A stretch of 64,000 nucleotides of DNA from TMED8 sp038125725 (GTDB taxonomy: Bacteria > Pseudomonadota > Alphaproteobacteria > Rhodospirillales > Casp-alpha2): NCBI GenBank assembly GCA_038125725.1, contig JAYPEK010000003.1:91127-155126 (forward strand). The letters run 5' to 3'. A program made the translations under genes and the position numbers. The notes beneath the pieces were generated by a model. It had not been told where the DNA came from. It did not search any database and saw nothing but the letters and a program-made list of their open reading frames with translations. Below are positions 23,302 to 32,950 of this stretch, piece after piece (position 1 is the stretch's first letter; each line of letters begins with the position of its first letter).

Positions 23302-26045
23302 CCCCACCGGACGGCGACAGTCCGGGCGGCGAACGCCGCAAAGTTCCGATCTACTGCAACCAGTGCGTCTGCGGCCCGGACCTGTTCAAGGTCGATGTCG
23401 AGGACGGTGTGGCGCGCGCCATCGAACCCAACTTCGATGTCGCCGATCAGCACCCGGGCCGTGGCCGGGTCTGCGTCAAGGCCTATGGCCTGATCCAGAA
23501 GACCTACAATCCGAACCGCGTCCTCAAGCCCATGAAGCGGACCAACCCGCAGAAGGGCCGCGAACACGATCCCGGCTTCGTCGAGATTTCCTGGGACGAG
23601 GCATTGGAGATGGTCGCCGCCAGGCTGCGCAAGATCCGTGCGGACGGCATGCGCGACGAGGAAGGCTATCCCAAGGTCGCCATCACCTTCGGCGGCGGCG
23701 GCACGCCGACCCGTTACATGGGCGCCTTCCCGGCGTTTCTATCGGCCTGGGGTGTCGCCGATTTCGGCTTCGGGTCCGGCCAGGGCGCCAAGTGCTATCA
23801 CTCGGAACACCTCTACGGGGAGCTTTGGCACCGGGCCTTCACCGTGGTCGTGGATTCACAGAATTGCGACTACATCATCAATTTCGGCAACAACCAGGAG
23901 GCGTCGAGCGGCGTTTGCGGCGTTTGGCGCCAGGCGGACGCGCGGGTCAAGGGCACCAAGCGCATCCAGGTGGAGCCGCACATGTCGGTCACCGGCGCGC
24001 TGTCCGCCGAATGGGTGCCGATCAAGCCGAAAACCGATCCGGCGTTCCTGTTCGCGCTGATCCACCGCCTCATCTGCGAGCGCGACTGGAAGGCGATCTG
24101 CGACATTCCGTTCCTGGGCCAGGACACCAATTCGCCCTACCTGGTCGGGCCCAACGGCTTCTTCCTGCGCGATCCCGAGACCCGGAAGCCGCTGATCTGG
24201 GACCTGGCCGACGGCCGGGCCAAGCCATTCGACGCGGAGATCCAGAAACCGGCGCTCGACGGCAGCTATACGCTCGCCGGCATCGAGGAAGGCGGCGACG
24301 GCGAGGAATGGGTGCACGAAGCGGCGGAGGCCAAGCCCTCGTTCCAGCTTCTGATCGAGCACATGCAAGCCTTCACGCCTGAATGGGCGGAGGCTGAATG
24401 CGACGTGCCGGCGGACACGATCCGCCGCATCGCCGATGAGTTCGTCGTCCACGCCAAGGTCGGCGAAACCATCGAGATCGAGGGCGAGACCCTGCCGTTG
24501 CGGCCCGTCGGCATCATGCTCGGCAAGGGCATCAACAACGGTTGGGGCGGCTATCACATGATGTGGGGGCGCTCGGTTCTGGCTTGTCTGGTCGGCGCGC
24601 TTGAGGTGCCCGGCGGCACGCTGGGCACCAAGGTGCGCCTGAACCGGCCGGCCAACAACCGTCTCAACAGCGCCCAGCCCGGCCCCGACGGCTTCATGCG
24701 CTATCCCTTCAACCCGACCGACAAGGAGAGCTGGCAATCGAAGCCTTCCATCCGCAACGGCTTCGCCACGCTGGTGCCGCTCGCCGGCAACTCGCCCTGG
24801 TCGGCGGCACTGGGGCCGGCGCACCTGCCATGGCTGTTCCAGCAGAAGACGCCGGAGGCCTGGCCGCGTCAGACCCTGCCGGAGATGTGGATCTGCTATC
24901 GCACCAACCCGGCGATCTCGTCGTGGAACGCGCCCGAGGTGGCGAACCGCATCGCCGAGTTCCCGTTCACGGTGGCCTTCGCCTATACGCTCGATGAAAC
25001 CAACTACATGGCCGATGTGTTGCTGCCCGACGCCAATGATATCGAGAGCCTGCAACTCAGCCGCTGCGGCGGCACCGGATCGGGTGAGAACTTCTGGTGG
25101 GATCACGGCTGGGCCGTTCGCCAGCCGGCCGTGGCGCCGGCCGGCGAATGCCGCGACATGACCGACATCGCCACCGACCTGGCGGAACGCACCGGCCTGT
25201 TAGCGGAATATAACGCCGCGCTGAACAAGGGCTCGGCCGGCATGCGGCTCTCGGGCGAGGGGTTCGACTATTCCCTTGATGCCGACCGTGCGCATTCCTG
25301 CGAGGAGATTTGGGACGCGGTCGCCAAGGCCGCCAGCCACGAACTGAGCGGCGGCGAGGAGGTGCACGGCATCGACTGGTTCCGTGAACACGGCGTCATG
25401 CTGAGGCCGTTCTCGCAACTGGAGTGGTACCTGGCGCCGCGCCTGAAGAAGACCGGGCTACGGTTCGAGATTCCCTACCAGGAACGGATCAAACGCCACG
25501 GCGTGCAACTGGGCCGCCGGCTGCACGAACACGGGATCGAGTGGTGGGACCACCAATTGACCGAATACGAGCCGCTGCCGGATTACGAGCGCTTCCCCGA
25601 TATCTGGACCAACTACGCCTCGGAGGTCGGCCGCGACCCCGACGAGTTCCCGTTCTGGGCGCTGACGGCGCGCTCCATGCAGTATTCCTGGGGCGCCAAC
25701 GTCGGCATTCCGTTGATCCGCGAGGTGGCGACCAACATCGTCGGGCACGAAGGCGTTATCATCAACCGCACCCGCGCGCATGAGTTGGGCATCCAGGATG
25801 GCGATCCGATCACCATTTCCTCGGCCGCCGGCGTCACCACCAGCCGCGCGCAACTGCGCGAGGGCATCCGCCCCGACACCGTGCTGATGATCGGCCAGTT
25901 CGATCACTGGGCGACGCCGGTGGCGAAGGACTTCGGCCTCGCCAGCCTCAATTCCGTCACCGCGCTGTCGCTTTCGCTGACCGACGCCACCGGGTCCGGC
26001 GCCGACGTGATGCGGGTCGCCGTCACGAAAGGCCGTCCCCAATGA
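23298..26045 (+). CDS. DMSO-reductase-family molybdopterin oxidoreductase, catalytic subunit (copy 1)
   Basis: 915 residues. The N-terminal Fe-S segment has Cys20, Cys23, Cys25 (YCNQCVCGPD) and Cys59 (GRVCVKAYG), but the third cysteine of the usual CxxCxxxC is a proline. NPNRVLKPMKR, ISWDEALE, the GGGGTPTRYMG loop and the C-terminal cofactor-binding domain (GVIINRTRAHELGIQDGD) define the family. Cys166 in KCYHSEH is a candidate Mo ligand. No twin-arginine leader is present, so the enzyme should face the cytoplasm, unlike DMSO or thiosulfate reductases. Paralogous to 38585-41320. The electron-transfer partner is the fused gene overlapping its stop. Substrate unknown, probably linked to CoA esters. 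Confidence 0.9.
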   Translation: MTPPDGDSPGGERRKVPIYCNQCVCGPDLFKVDVEDGVARAIEPNFDVADQHPGRGRVCVKAYGLIQKTYNPNRVLKPMKRTNPQKGREHDPGFVEISWDEALEMVAARLRKIRADGMRDEEGYPKVAITFGGGGTPTRYMGAFPAFLSAWGVADFGFGSGQGAKCYHSEHLYGELWHRAFTVVVDSQNCDYIINFGNNQEASSGVCGVWRQADARVKGTKRIQVEPHMSVTGALSAEWVPIKPKTDPAFLFALIHRLICERDWKAICDIPFLGQDTNSPYLVGPNGFFLRDPETRKPLIWDLADGRAKPFDAEIQKPALDGSYTLAGIEEGGDGEEWVHEAAEAKPSFQLLIEHMQAFTPEWAEAECDVPADTIRRIADEFVVHAKVGETIEIEGETLPLRPVGIMLGKGINNGWGGYHMMWGRSVLACLVGALEVPGGTLGTKVRLNRPANNRLNSAQPGPDGFMRYPFNPTDKESWQSKPSIRNGFATLVPLAGNSPWSAALGPAHLPWLFQQKTPEAWPRQTLPEMWICYRTNPAISSWNAPEVANRIAEFPFTVAFAYTLDETNYMADVLLPDANDIESLQLSRCGGTGSGENFWWDHGWAVRQPAVAPAGECRDMTDIATDLAERTGLLAEYNAALNKGSAGMRLSGEGFDYSLDADRAHSCEEIWDAVAKAASHELSGGEEVHGIDWFREHGVMLRPFSQLEWYLAPRLKKTGLRFEIPYQERIKRHGVQLGRRLHEHGIEWWDHQLTEYEPLPDYERFPDIWTNYASEVGRDPDEFPFWALTARSMQYSWGANVGIPLIREVATNIVGHEGVIINRTRAHELGIQDGDPITISSAAGVTTSRAQLREGIRPDTVLMIGQFDHWATPVAKDFGLASLNSVTALSLSLTDATGSGADVMRVAVTKGRPQ

Positions 26046-27604
26046 CCGCCTGGGGGATGACCGTCGATCTCAACCGTTGCGTCGGGTGCCAGACCTGCAC
26101 CATCGCCTGCAAGCATGCCAACGCGACGCCGCCAGGCGTGCAGTGGCGCCGCGTCATCGACGTGGAATTGGGCCGCTTTCCCGATGTGGAGCGGCTGTTC
26201 GTGGTCACCGGCTGCCAGCACTGTGAAAATCCGCCCTGCACCCCGGTCTGCCCGACCGGCGCCACCGCCAGGCGCGACGACGGCCTGGTCACCATCGACT
26301 ACGATCTCTGCATCGGCTGCGCATCCTGCGTCGTCGCTTGCCCCTACCAGGCACGCACCATCAAGCACGACCGCGAATGGTACTACGGCGAGGAAGCCAC
26401 CGCCCAGGAACTGAAGCGTCCGCACGAAGAGCGCCTGGGCGTCGCCAATAAATGCAGCTTTTGCATCGAACGCATCGACACGGCGAAGCAGGGCGGCCTG
26501 ACGCCGGGACGCGATCTCGACGTCACGCCGGCCTGCGTCGCCGCCTGCATCTCCCAGGCGCTCAAGTTCGGCGACTACGACGATCCCGAAAGCGATGTCT
26601 CGCAACTCGTGCGCGACAACAAGACCTTCCGGATGCACGAGCAGCTCGGCACCCGGCCGCGCGTGCGTTATCTCTACGAGGTGCCGCAAACGACGCCCGG
26701 GCGGGATACCGGCGCAGACGATGCCGACGACACCATGCTCTCCGACCCGGCCAACCCGCTGGTCGGCAAGCGCCAGGACTTCTGGGACTATCGCGCCGCC
26801 ATGAACTTCGCGCTCGGCGGCATGGCGGCGGGGCTCGCGGTCGTCGCTTGGCTTGCCTATCTGCAAGGTGCCGTCGGCATGGAAAAGCTCCTGGGCGCCT
26901 ATGCGTCGGCCGGTGCGATCATGGCCGTCGGGCTGTTTTTCGTGTTCCTGAAGCTTGGCCGCAAGATGCGTTTCTTATACGTGTTGCTGCGCCCGCAGAG
27001 TTCATGGATGACGCGCGAGACCTATTGCGTGGCGCTGTTCTACCCTGCCGTGGTCGCGACCATCTATTGGGGCCATCCATGGGCGATGGCGTTGGCCGCC
27101 GTCGCGGCGGCGGCATTCCTGGTCTCGCAGGCGAGAATCCTGCATGCGGCGAAGGGCATTCCCGCCTGGCGCGCGCCCCTGGTGCCGTGGATGCTGATCG
27201 CCACGGGCCTGTTCGAAGGTACGGCGCTCCTGAGCCTCATCACCAACGGCGTCGTCGCCGGGCTATCGTGGCTCGGCCTGGCTTTGGGGCTCATCAATGC
27301 CATGCTCTGGCAGCACTATCGACGCACCGCGCGAGCGGCGGGGATCGGCCCGCTTTCCGCCAAGGACATCGACGAATTGCAGCCGGTGGTGCTGTGGGCC
27401 GGCTATGTGCTCGGCGCGGCGCTGTTCGGCATCGGGGTGATCATCCCGAACGCGGCGCTGGTTGGCGGGCTGATCGCCATCGCCGGCGGCTTTTTCTGGA
27501 AGTATCTGCTGGTGACCAAGGTCTGTCATCAACAAGGCTTTGCGCTGCCGAAAGTGCCGAGCCGGGGCTCCGGTTCCAAGGCCGCGCCCACCAGTCGCGT
27601 GTAG
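26042..27604 (+). CDS. Fused DmsB-like ferredoxin and DmsC-like membrane anchor subunit (copy 1)
   Basis: 520 residues. Residues 1 to about 200 hold four cysteine groups for [4Fe-4S] clusters: CVGCQTCTIACKH, CQHCENPPCTPVCP, CIGCASCVVACPY and CSFC plus CVAACI. After a linker, eight hydrophobic helices follow (about 255-510), resembling DmsC, the quinol-interacting anchor. DmsB and DmsC are normally separate chains; here one chain should carry electrons between the quinone pool and the catalytic subunit whose gene overlaps by 4 nt. Downstream 151 nt are non-coding. The same fusion recurs at 36975-38588. Confidence 0.9.
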   Translation: MTAWGMTVDLNRCVGCQTCTIACKHANATPPGVQWRRVIDVELGRFPDVERLFVVTGCQHCENPPCTPVCPTGATARRDDGLVTIDYDLCIGCASCVVACPYQARTIKHDREWYYGEEATAQELKRPHEERLGVANKCSFCIERIDTAKQGGLTPGRDLDVTPACVAACISQALKFGDYDDPESDVSQLVRDNKTFRMHEQLGTRPRVRYLYEVPQTTPGRDTGADDADDTMLSDPANPLVGKRQDFWDYRAAMNFALGGMAAGLAVVAWLAYLQGAVGMEKLLGAYASAGAIMAVGLFFVFLKLGRKMRFLYVLLRPQSSWMTRETYCVALFYPAVVATIYWGHPWAMALAAVAAAAFLVSQARILHAAKGIPAWRAPLVPWMLIATGLFEGTALLSLITNGVVAGLSWLGLALGLINAMLWQHYRRTARAAGIGPLSAKDIDELQPVVLWAGYVLGAALFGIGVIIPNAALVGGLIAIAGGFFWKYLLVTKVCHQQGFALPKVPSRGSGSKAAPTSRV

Positions 27605-27755
27605 GCCCTATAGAAAAAATCAATACCAGGTATTGCAAAGCCATCTTGCGCTGGACCGGGTCGAAACCTACGCTTTCCAAGCCTAAGAACCCGCAATTTC
27701 CAATCGACCGGAATGCGCCGGGAAAAAATAACGGGCACGAACGGGAGGCTTTGGC

Positions 27756-29873
27756 GTGGGTGCCGAACGGTCATTCGCGAAAGAAGTGGAGCAGCTTCGC
27801 CTGGGCGCGGGGGAAACCTTCCGTGGCGAGGGCATCCTTGCGGTCACCAAGGCGCTACTGCAATCGGGCGTCACCTATGTGGGCGGCTACCAGGGCGCGC
27901 CGGTTTCACACCTGATCGACGTGCTGGTCGACGCCGAGGACATGATGTCCGAGATGGGCGTACACGTGGAAACCTGCGCCAACGAAGCTTCCGCCGCGGC
28001 CATGCTCGGCGCCTCTGTCAATTATCCGGTTCGCGGCGCGGTGACGTGGAAATCCATCGTCGGCACCAACGTCGCGTCCGACGGTTTGTCCAACCTGGCG
28101 TCGCCCGGCGTCGTCGGCGGTGCTTTGATCGTCGTCGGCGAGGACTACGGCGAGGGTGCCAGCGTCATCCAGGAGCGCACCCACGCGGTTGCCATGAAGT
28201 CCTCCATGTGGCTGCTGGACCCGCGCCCCAATCTGCCGACCATCGTCGATATGGTGGAGCACGGCTTCGCCCTTTCGGAGGCCTCCAACACACCGGTGTT
28301 TCTGGAACTCCGCATCCGTGCCTGCCACGTGCAGGGCGAGTTCACCGCCAAGGACAACGTCAAGCCAGCCATCAACGCCCGCGACGGCCGCACCGGTGCC
28401 GCCAAGTTCGACTATTCGCATCTGCCGCATCCGCCGGTCACCTACGCCCAGGAGATCGCCAAGGTCACCGAGCGGCTGCCGAGGGCGCAGGCCTATATCC
28501 GCGAGCACGGCCTGAACGAGGTCTTCGATGGCGAGATGTCCGACATCGGCATCATCGTCCAGGGCGGGCTCTATAACGTCCTGATGCGCCGGCTCGCGGG
28601 GCTTGGCCTTGCCGACGCGTTCGGAAATTCGAAAGTGTCGATGCTGGTGCTCAACGTCACCCACCCCCTGGTTCCCGACCAGATCACCGATTTCTGCGAG
28701 GGCAAGAAGGCGGTGCTGGTGCTGGAGGAGGGCAACCCTGAATTCATCGAGCACCAGATCAATACCGCGCTCCGCAAGGCCGGTCCCGAGACCCGTATTC
28801 TCGGCAAGGAAGTGATGCCGCCTGCCGGCGAATATACGGCCGAGGCCCTGGACCAGGGGCTGTCGGCGTTCCTCGACGCCGTCGATGTCGCGCATCCCGA
28901 GGTGACGCCGAAGGCGGCGCTGCGCGAGGCCGGACTGGAGGCGCTGGGCCGGCCCCTGCCACCGCGCCCGCCCGGGTTCTGCACCGGCTGTCCCGAGCGC
29001 CCGGTCTATTCCGCCATCAACGTTTTGGAAGCGGAGATCGGCAAGGTCCATATTGCCGCCGATATCGGCTGCCATTCCTTCGCCACCTTCGAGCCGTTCT
29101 CGCTCGGCAATTCGATTCTCGGCTACGGCATGTCGCTGGCATCGGCCGCCGCCGTGGCGCCGTTCCAGGAGAAGCGCTCGATTTCGATCATGGGCGACGG
29201 CGGGTTCTGGCATAACGGTCTCACGTCGGGCGTGATCAGCGCGCTCCTGAACCAGGGCGATTCGATTCTGATCATCATGCAGAACGGCTATACCTCCGCC
29301 ACCGGCCAGCAGTTCATTCCCTCCAGCGCCAAGGCGCGCGGCGACTACGTGCCCGGCATGACCATCGCCGAGACGCTGTCGGGGCTCGGCATCTCTTGGC
29401 TGCGCACCGTCTACACCTATGGCGTGACGGAGATGATCGAGACGCTGCGCGATGCGCTGACGACGCCGCACCAGGGCCTCAAGGTGATCATCGCCGACGG
29501 CGAATGCCAGCTCGCCCGCCAGCGCCGGCTGCGTGACGAACGCGCGGAGGCGCTGCGGAAAGGCCAGCGCGTGGTGCTGCCGCGTTTCGACGTCGATCCC
29601 GATATCTGCACCGGCGACCATGCCTGCATCCGGCTCTCGGGCTGCCCGTCGCTGACGCTGGCGCCGAACCCGGATCCATTGAAGGCCGATCCCATCGCCT
29701 TTGTCGCCGAGACCTGCGTCGGCTGCGGGCTTTGCGGCGCCACCGTGCAGGCGGACGGACTCTGTCCGTCATTCTCCAAGACCGAAACCGTGATCAACCC
29801 GACGGCCGGCGAGCGCTTCGCCGCGAACCTGCGCCAGGGCGTCATCGGCCTGATGGCGGGAGGTGGCCGGTGA
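27756..29873 (+). CDS. Indolepyruvate ferredoxin oxidoreductase alpha-like subunit
   Basis: GTG 27756 lies 7 nt behind ACGGGAGG; 705 residues. N-terminal transketolase-like domain, then the TPP-binding region (CTGCPERPVYSA, GDGGFWHNG, MQNGYTSATG), then a C-terminal ferredoxin domain. The second cluster motif is regular (CVGCGLCG), but the first reads CTGDHACIRLSGCP: the second cysteine is aspartate. IorA-type enzymes oxidatively decarboxylate arylpyruvates to aryl-CoA and reduce ferredoxin. Its partner overlaps by 4 nt. Lying between a CoA-ester operon and a TRAP transporter, it fits aromatic amino-acid or arylpyruvate breakdown, by inference. Confidence 0.87.
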   Translation: MGAERSFAKEVEQLRLGAGETFRGEGILAVTKALLQSGVTYVGGYQGAPVSHLIDVLVDAEDMMSEMGVHVETCANEASAAAMLGASVNYPVRGAVTWKSIVGTNVASDGLSNLASPGVVGGALIVVGEDYGEGASVIQERTHAVAMKSSMWLLDPRPNLPTIVDMVEHGFALSEASNTPVFLELRIRACHVQGEFTAKDNVKPAINARDGRTGAAKFDYSHLPHPPVTYAQEIAKVTERLPRAQAYIREHGLNEVFDGEMSDIGIIVQGGLYNVLMRRLAGLGLADAFGNSKVSMLVLNVTHPLVPDQITDFCEGKKAVLVLEEGNPEFIEHQINTALRKAGPETRILGKEVMPPAGEYTAEALDQGLSAFLDAVDVAHPEVTPKAALREAGLEALGRPLPPRPPGFCTGCPERPVYSAINVLEAEIGKVHIAADIGCHSFATFEPFSLGNSILGYGMSLASAAAVAPFQEKRSISIMGDGGFWHNGLTSGVISALLNQGDSILIIMQNGYTSATGQQFIPSSAKARGDYVPGMTIAETLSGLGISWLRTVYTYGVTEMIETLRDALTTPHQGLKVIIADGECQLARQRRLRDERAEALRKGQRVVLPRFDVDPDICTGDHACIRLSGCPSLTLAPNPDPLKADPIAFVAETCVGCGLCGATVQADGLCPSFSKTETVINPTAGERFAANLRQGVIGLMAGGGR

Positions 29874-31243
29874 GCGCGGAGCGTCCCGTGACGCTGCTGA
29901 TTGCCGCGCTCGGCGGCGAAGGCGGCGGCGTGCTGACCGACTGGGTGGTGGCGGCGGCGCACGTGGCCGGCTATCCGGTGCAGGCGACCTCGGTGCCGGG
30001 CGTCGCGCAGCGCACCGGGGCGACCACCTACTACATGGAAATCTGGCCCCAGCCCACCGCCGAACTGGGCGGCCGCCAGCCGATCTTCTGCCTGGTGCCG
30101 GCGCCTGGCGAGGTCGATATCGTCGCCGCGACGGAGCTGCTGGAGGCCGGTCGCTGCATCATGAACGGCTTTGTTACGCCCGAGCGCACCCACCTGATCG
30201 CCTCCACCCACCGCATGTACACGACGCTCGAGAAGATGGCGGCGGGCGACGGGCGGCTCGACCCCGACGCGCTGCAAGCCGCCGCCCGGGCGCGCTCGAA
30301 ATCCGCCCTGCTGGCCGATCTCGGCGCCGTCGCCGGCGAGAGCGGCGCCTTCATCAACGCCGTCGTGCTTGGCGCCATCGCCGCCACGGGGCTGTTGCCC
30401 ATGAGCGCCGCCGACTTTGAGGCCGCCATCCGCACCACCGGCAAGGCCGTGGACGGCAACCTGCGCGGCTTCCAGGCTGGCCTGGAATCGGCCGGGGCGC
30501 CCAAGACGGCGAACGAGTCCGCGCTGCTCGAAGACCTGGACGCCATCGTCGCCGAGGCCCGCGCGCGGCTGACCGACTTCCAGGACGCCGCCTATGCCGA
30601 TCTCTACGACCGGCGCCTGGCGCCGTTCAAGGCGCTGGACCCCAAGCTGGCGGTGGCGGTGGGCCGCAACCTGGCGCTGCGCATGGCCTACGGCGACATC
30701 ATCCGCGTCGCCCAGATCAAGGCCCGGCGCCGGCCCAAGGCGGGCGCGCCGGACGGTGTCCAGCACGTCACCCAATACTTCCGCCCGGGGCTCCAGGAGG
30801 TCTGCGACATCCTGCCGCCGGCGTTGGCGAAGCGCTGGCTTGCGAAGGCCGAGAAAGACACCGACGGCCCGCCCCGGCAATGGCCGATGCAGCTCCGCAC
30901 CACGACCATTTGGGGCTTCACGCGGCTCTGGCTGCTGGCCAAGTTGCGGCCCTGGCGGCGGCGGACCCATCGCTTCGGCGTCGAGCAGCAGGCCATCGAG
31001 AGCTGGCTCGCCGACGTGCGCCGCGCCGCCGACCTGGATGTCGAGCTCGCCGTCGAGGCGGCGGAGATGCCGCGCCTGATCAAGGGCTACGGCAAGACCC
31101 ACGCGCGTGGGCTTGAGAATTTCGAGCGGGTGCGCGCGGCTGCGTTGCAGCCCGCTCTGAATGACGGCATGGACCCGCAGAAGGCGGTGTCGGAAAGCCG
31201 GTCGGCCGTGCAAGCGGTCATGGCGGGCGTCCCCGACGCCTGA
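29870..31243 (+). CDS. Indolepyruvate oxidoreductase beta-like subunit with C-terminal extension
   Basis: GTG 29870 overlaps the alpha stop by 4 nt; 457 residues. The first 190 residues are the gamma-type domain of 2-oxoacid:ferredoxin oxidoreductases (IAALGGEGGGVLTDW, TSVPGVAQRTGATTYY). Archaeal IorB stops near 200 residues; here about 260 helical, arginine-rich residues follow (DFQDAAYADLYDRRLAPF, RTTTIWGFTRLWLL), a domain of unknown function seen in some proteobacterial homologues. It should complete the active site with the alpha subunit. The role of the extension is unknown. Confidence 0.83.
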   Translation: MSAERPVTLLIAALGGEGGGVLTDWVVAAAHVAGYPVQATSVPGVAQRTGATTYYMEIWPQPTAELGGRQPIFCLVPAPGEVDIVAATELLEAGRCIMNGFVTPERTHLIASTHRMYTTLEKMAAGDGRLDPDALQAAARARSKSALLADLGAVAGESGAFINAVVLGAIAATGLLPMSAADFEAAIRTTGKAVDGNLRGFQAGLESAGAPKTANESALLEDLDAIVAEARARLTDFQDAAYADLYDRRLAPFKALDPKLAVAVGRNLALRMAYGDIIRVAQIKARRRPKAGAPDGVQHVTQYFRPGLQEVCDILPPALAKRWLAKAEKDTDGPPRQWPMQLRTTTIWGFTRLWLLAKLRPWRRRTHRFGVEQQAIESWLADVRRAADLDVELAVEAAEMPRLIKGYGKTHARGLENFERVRAAALQPALNDGMDPQKAVSESRSAVQAVMAGVPDA

Positions 31244-31340
31244 GTGTGCTATCGTTCCCGCAACAGGCCTCCGGTGAAGGGGCAGAAGGCGGGATTAACA
31301 GGGTCGTTCGCGGCCACGCAGAGAACTGGGAGAGACAGCA

Positions 31341-32381
31341 ATGCAGAAATTTTCGTTGAAAACCCTGGCCGGCGGTTTGGCGCTCGGCCTGGTGCTCGGC
31401 CTGCCGGGTCTCGGCAACGCCGCCGAGTTCACTTTCAAGCTGCACCACTTCGCGCCGCCGAAGGCGCCGACCAATGCAGCCCTGGCGATGCCGTGGGCGG
31501 AGCGCATCGAAAAGGCGTCCGGCGGGCGCATTAAGATCGACGTCTATCCGTCCATGCAGCTGGGCGGCAAGCCGCCGCAGCTGATCCAGCAGGTGAAGGA
31601 CGGCGTCGCCGACATCGTCTGGACGCTGCCCGGATACAGCCCCGGCCGCTTCCTCAATCACGAGGTGTTCGAACTGCCGTTCATGCACACCTCGACCATG
31701 GCCACCAACATGGCGATGCAGGACTTCATGGCTAAGCACGGCGAGGAGTACAAGGACATCAAGGTCCTGATGTTCCACGTGCACGCCGGCCAGGTGTTCC
31801 ATTCGGTCGATCCGATCCGCACCGTCGACGACCTCGCCGGTCACAAGGTCCGTACGCCGACCCGCACCGGCGGCTGGGTGATCGAGGCGCTTGGCTCGAC
31901 GCCGATCGGCGTGCCGGTGCCGAAGATCCCGGAAATGCTGACCAAGAAGATCGTCGATACCGTGATCATCCCCTACGAGATCGCGCTGCCCTTGAAGGTG
32001 CACGAGATGGTCGACAACCACATGATCTTCGACGATCCCTCGACGCCGCGCATCAACACGTCGGTCTTCCTGTTCGCCATGAACAAGGCCAAGTACGATG
32101 CGCTGCCGGCGGATTTGAAGAAGGTCATCGACGACAATTCCGGGCGCACGCTGGCCGCCGAAATGGCCAAGGTCTGGGACGCGGTCGAAGTGCCGGGCGA
32201 GGCCGCCGCGGCCAAATCGGGCACCATCTACAAGATGCCCTTGAGCGAAGTCCTCAAGGTCCGCGCCAAGGTCGAAGGCCCGGTGATCGAGCGCTGGAAG
32301 AAGGTCGCCGCCGAGAAGGGCGTCGACGGCCAGGCCATGATCGACGAGGCCCGCGCCCTGATCGCCAAGTATTCCAAGTAA
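31341..32381 (+). CDS. TRAP transporter substrate-binding protein (DctP family)
   Basis: 346 residues. A signal peptide spans residues 1-28 (hydrophobic LAGGLALGLVLGLPG, probable cleavage after GNAA). The mature part reads FKLHHFAPPKAPTNAALAMPWAERIEKASGGRI, the standard opening of DctP receptors, with the later conserved arginine region (GHKVRTPTRTGGWVIEALG) that binds the ligand carboxylate. It captures an organic acid in the periplasm and delivers it to the QM permease encoded next. GGGAG at 31328-31332 is the ribosome-binding site. Location beside degradation operons suggests uptake of their substrate. Confidence 0.93.
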   Translation: MQKFSLKTLAGGLALGLVLGLPGLGNAAEFTFKLHHFAPPKAPTNAALAMPWAERIEKASGGRIKIDVYPSMQLGGKPPQLIQQVKDGVADIVWTLPGYSPGRFLNHEVFELPFMHTSTMATNMAMQDFMAKHGEEYKDIKVLMFHVHAGQVFHSVDPIRTVDDLAGHKVRTPTRTGGWVIEALGSTPIGVPVPKIPEMLTKKIVDTVIIPYEIALPLKVHEMVDNHMIFDDPSTPRINTSVFLFAMNKAKYDALPADLKKVIDDNSGRTLAAEMAKVWDAVEVPGEAAAAKSGTIYKMPLSEVLKVRAKVEGPVIERWKKVAAEKGVDGQAMIDEARALIAKYSK

Positions 32382-32416
32382 GGCGGTCTGAGCGACCCGA
32401 GTGAAAGACATCATTA

Positions 32417-32950
32417 ATGTCTGACGTGACCACTCTCGTCTCGCGGCCAGCCGATCCGGTCGGCCGCGTTCTTTTATCCATTTCCTACTGGCTGGCGGTG
32501 GCCGGCGGCGTTTTGATGGCCGGTCTCGCCACCATGGTGATCGTCAGCGTGCTCGGCCGGGCGATGTTTTCGGCGCCCATCTACGGCGACTTCGAGATGG
32601 TCGCCATGGGCAACGCCGTCGGCGTGTCGCTGTTCCTGCCCTATTGCCAGATGAAGAAGGCCAACGTGGTCGTCGACCTGTTCCTGTCGTGGGCGCCGGA
32701 GAAGGTGCAGAGCCGGCTGGACGGCGTCGGCTCGCTGATCTTGCTGGCGATTTCCGCCATGCTCACCTGGCGGCTTTGGGTCGGCACCTTCGAAATGCAT
32801 GAGGTGCATGAGACCACGATGATTCTCGGCATCACCATCTGGTGGGCCTTCCCGCCGATCACGTTGTCGTTCGCGGTGCTCACGCTCGCCTGCCTTTATA
32901 CGGCGGTGAACGAATTCAAGGGCCCCCGCACTCAAGGGCCCGCCCAATGA
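32417..32950 (+). CDS. TRAP transporter small permease (DctQ family)
   Basis: 177 residues with four predicted helices (VAGGVLMAGLATMVIVSVLG, MGNAVGVSLFLPYC, SLILLAISAMLTWRLW, AFPPITLSFAVLTLACLY), the fixed size and topology of DctQ. It supports the large permease DctM, whose gene overlaps by 4 nt. Separated from the receptor gene by 35 nt in the same operon. Confidence 0.93.
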   Translation: MSDVTTLVSRPADPVGRVLLSISYWLAVAGGVLMAGLATMVIVSVLGRAMFSAPIYGDFEMVAMGNAVGVSLFLPYCQMKKANVVVDLFLSWAPEKVQSRLDGVGSLILLAISAMLTWRLWVGTFEMHEVHETTMILGITIWWAFPPITLSFAVLTLACLYTAVNEFKGPRTQGPAQ

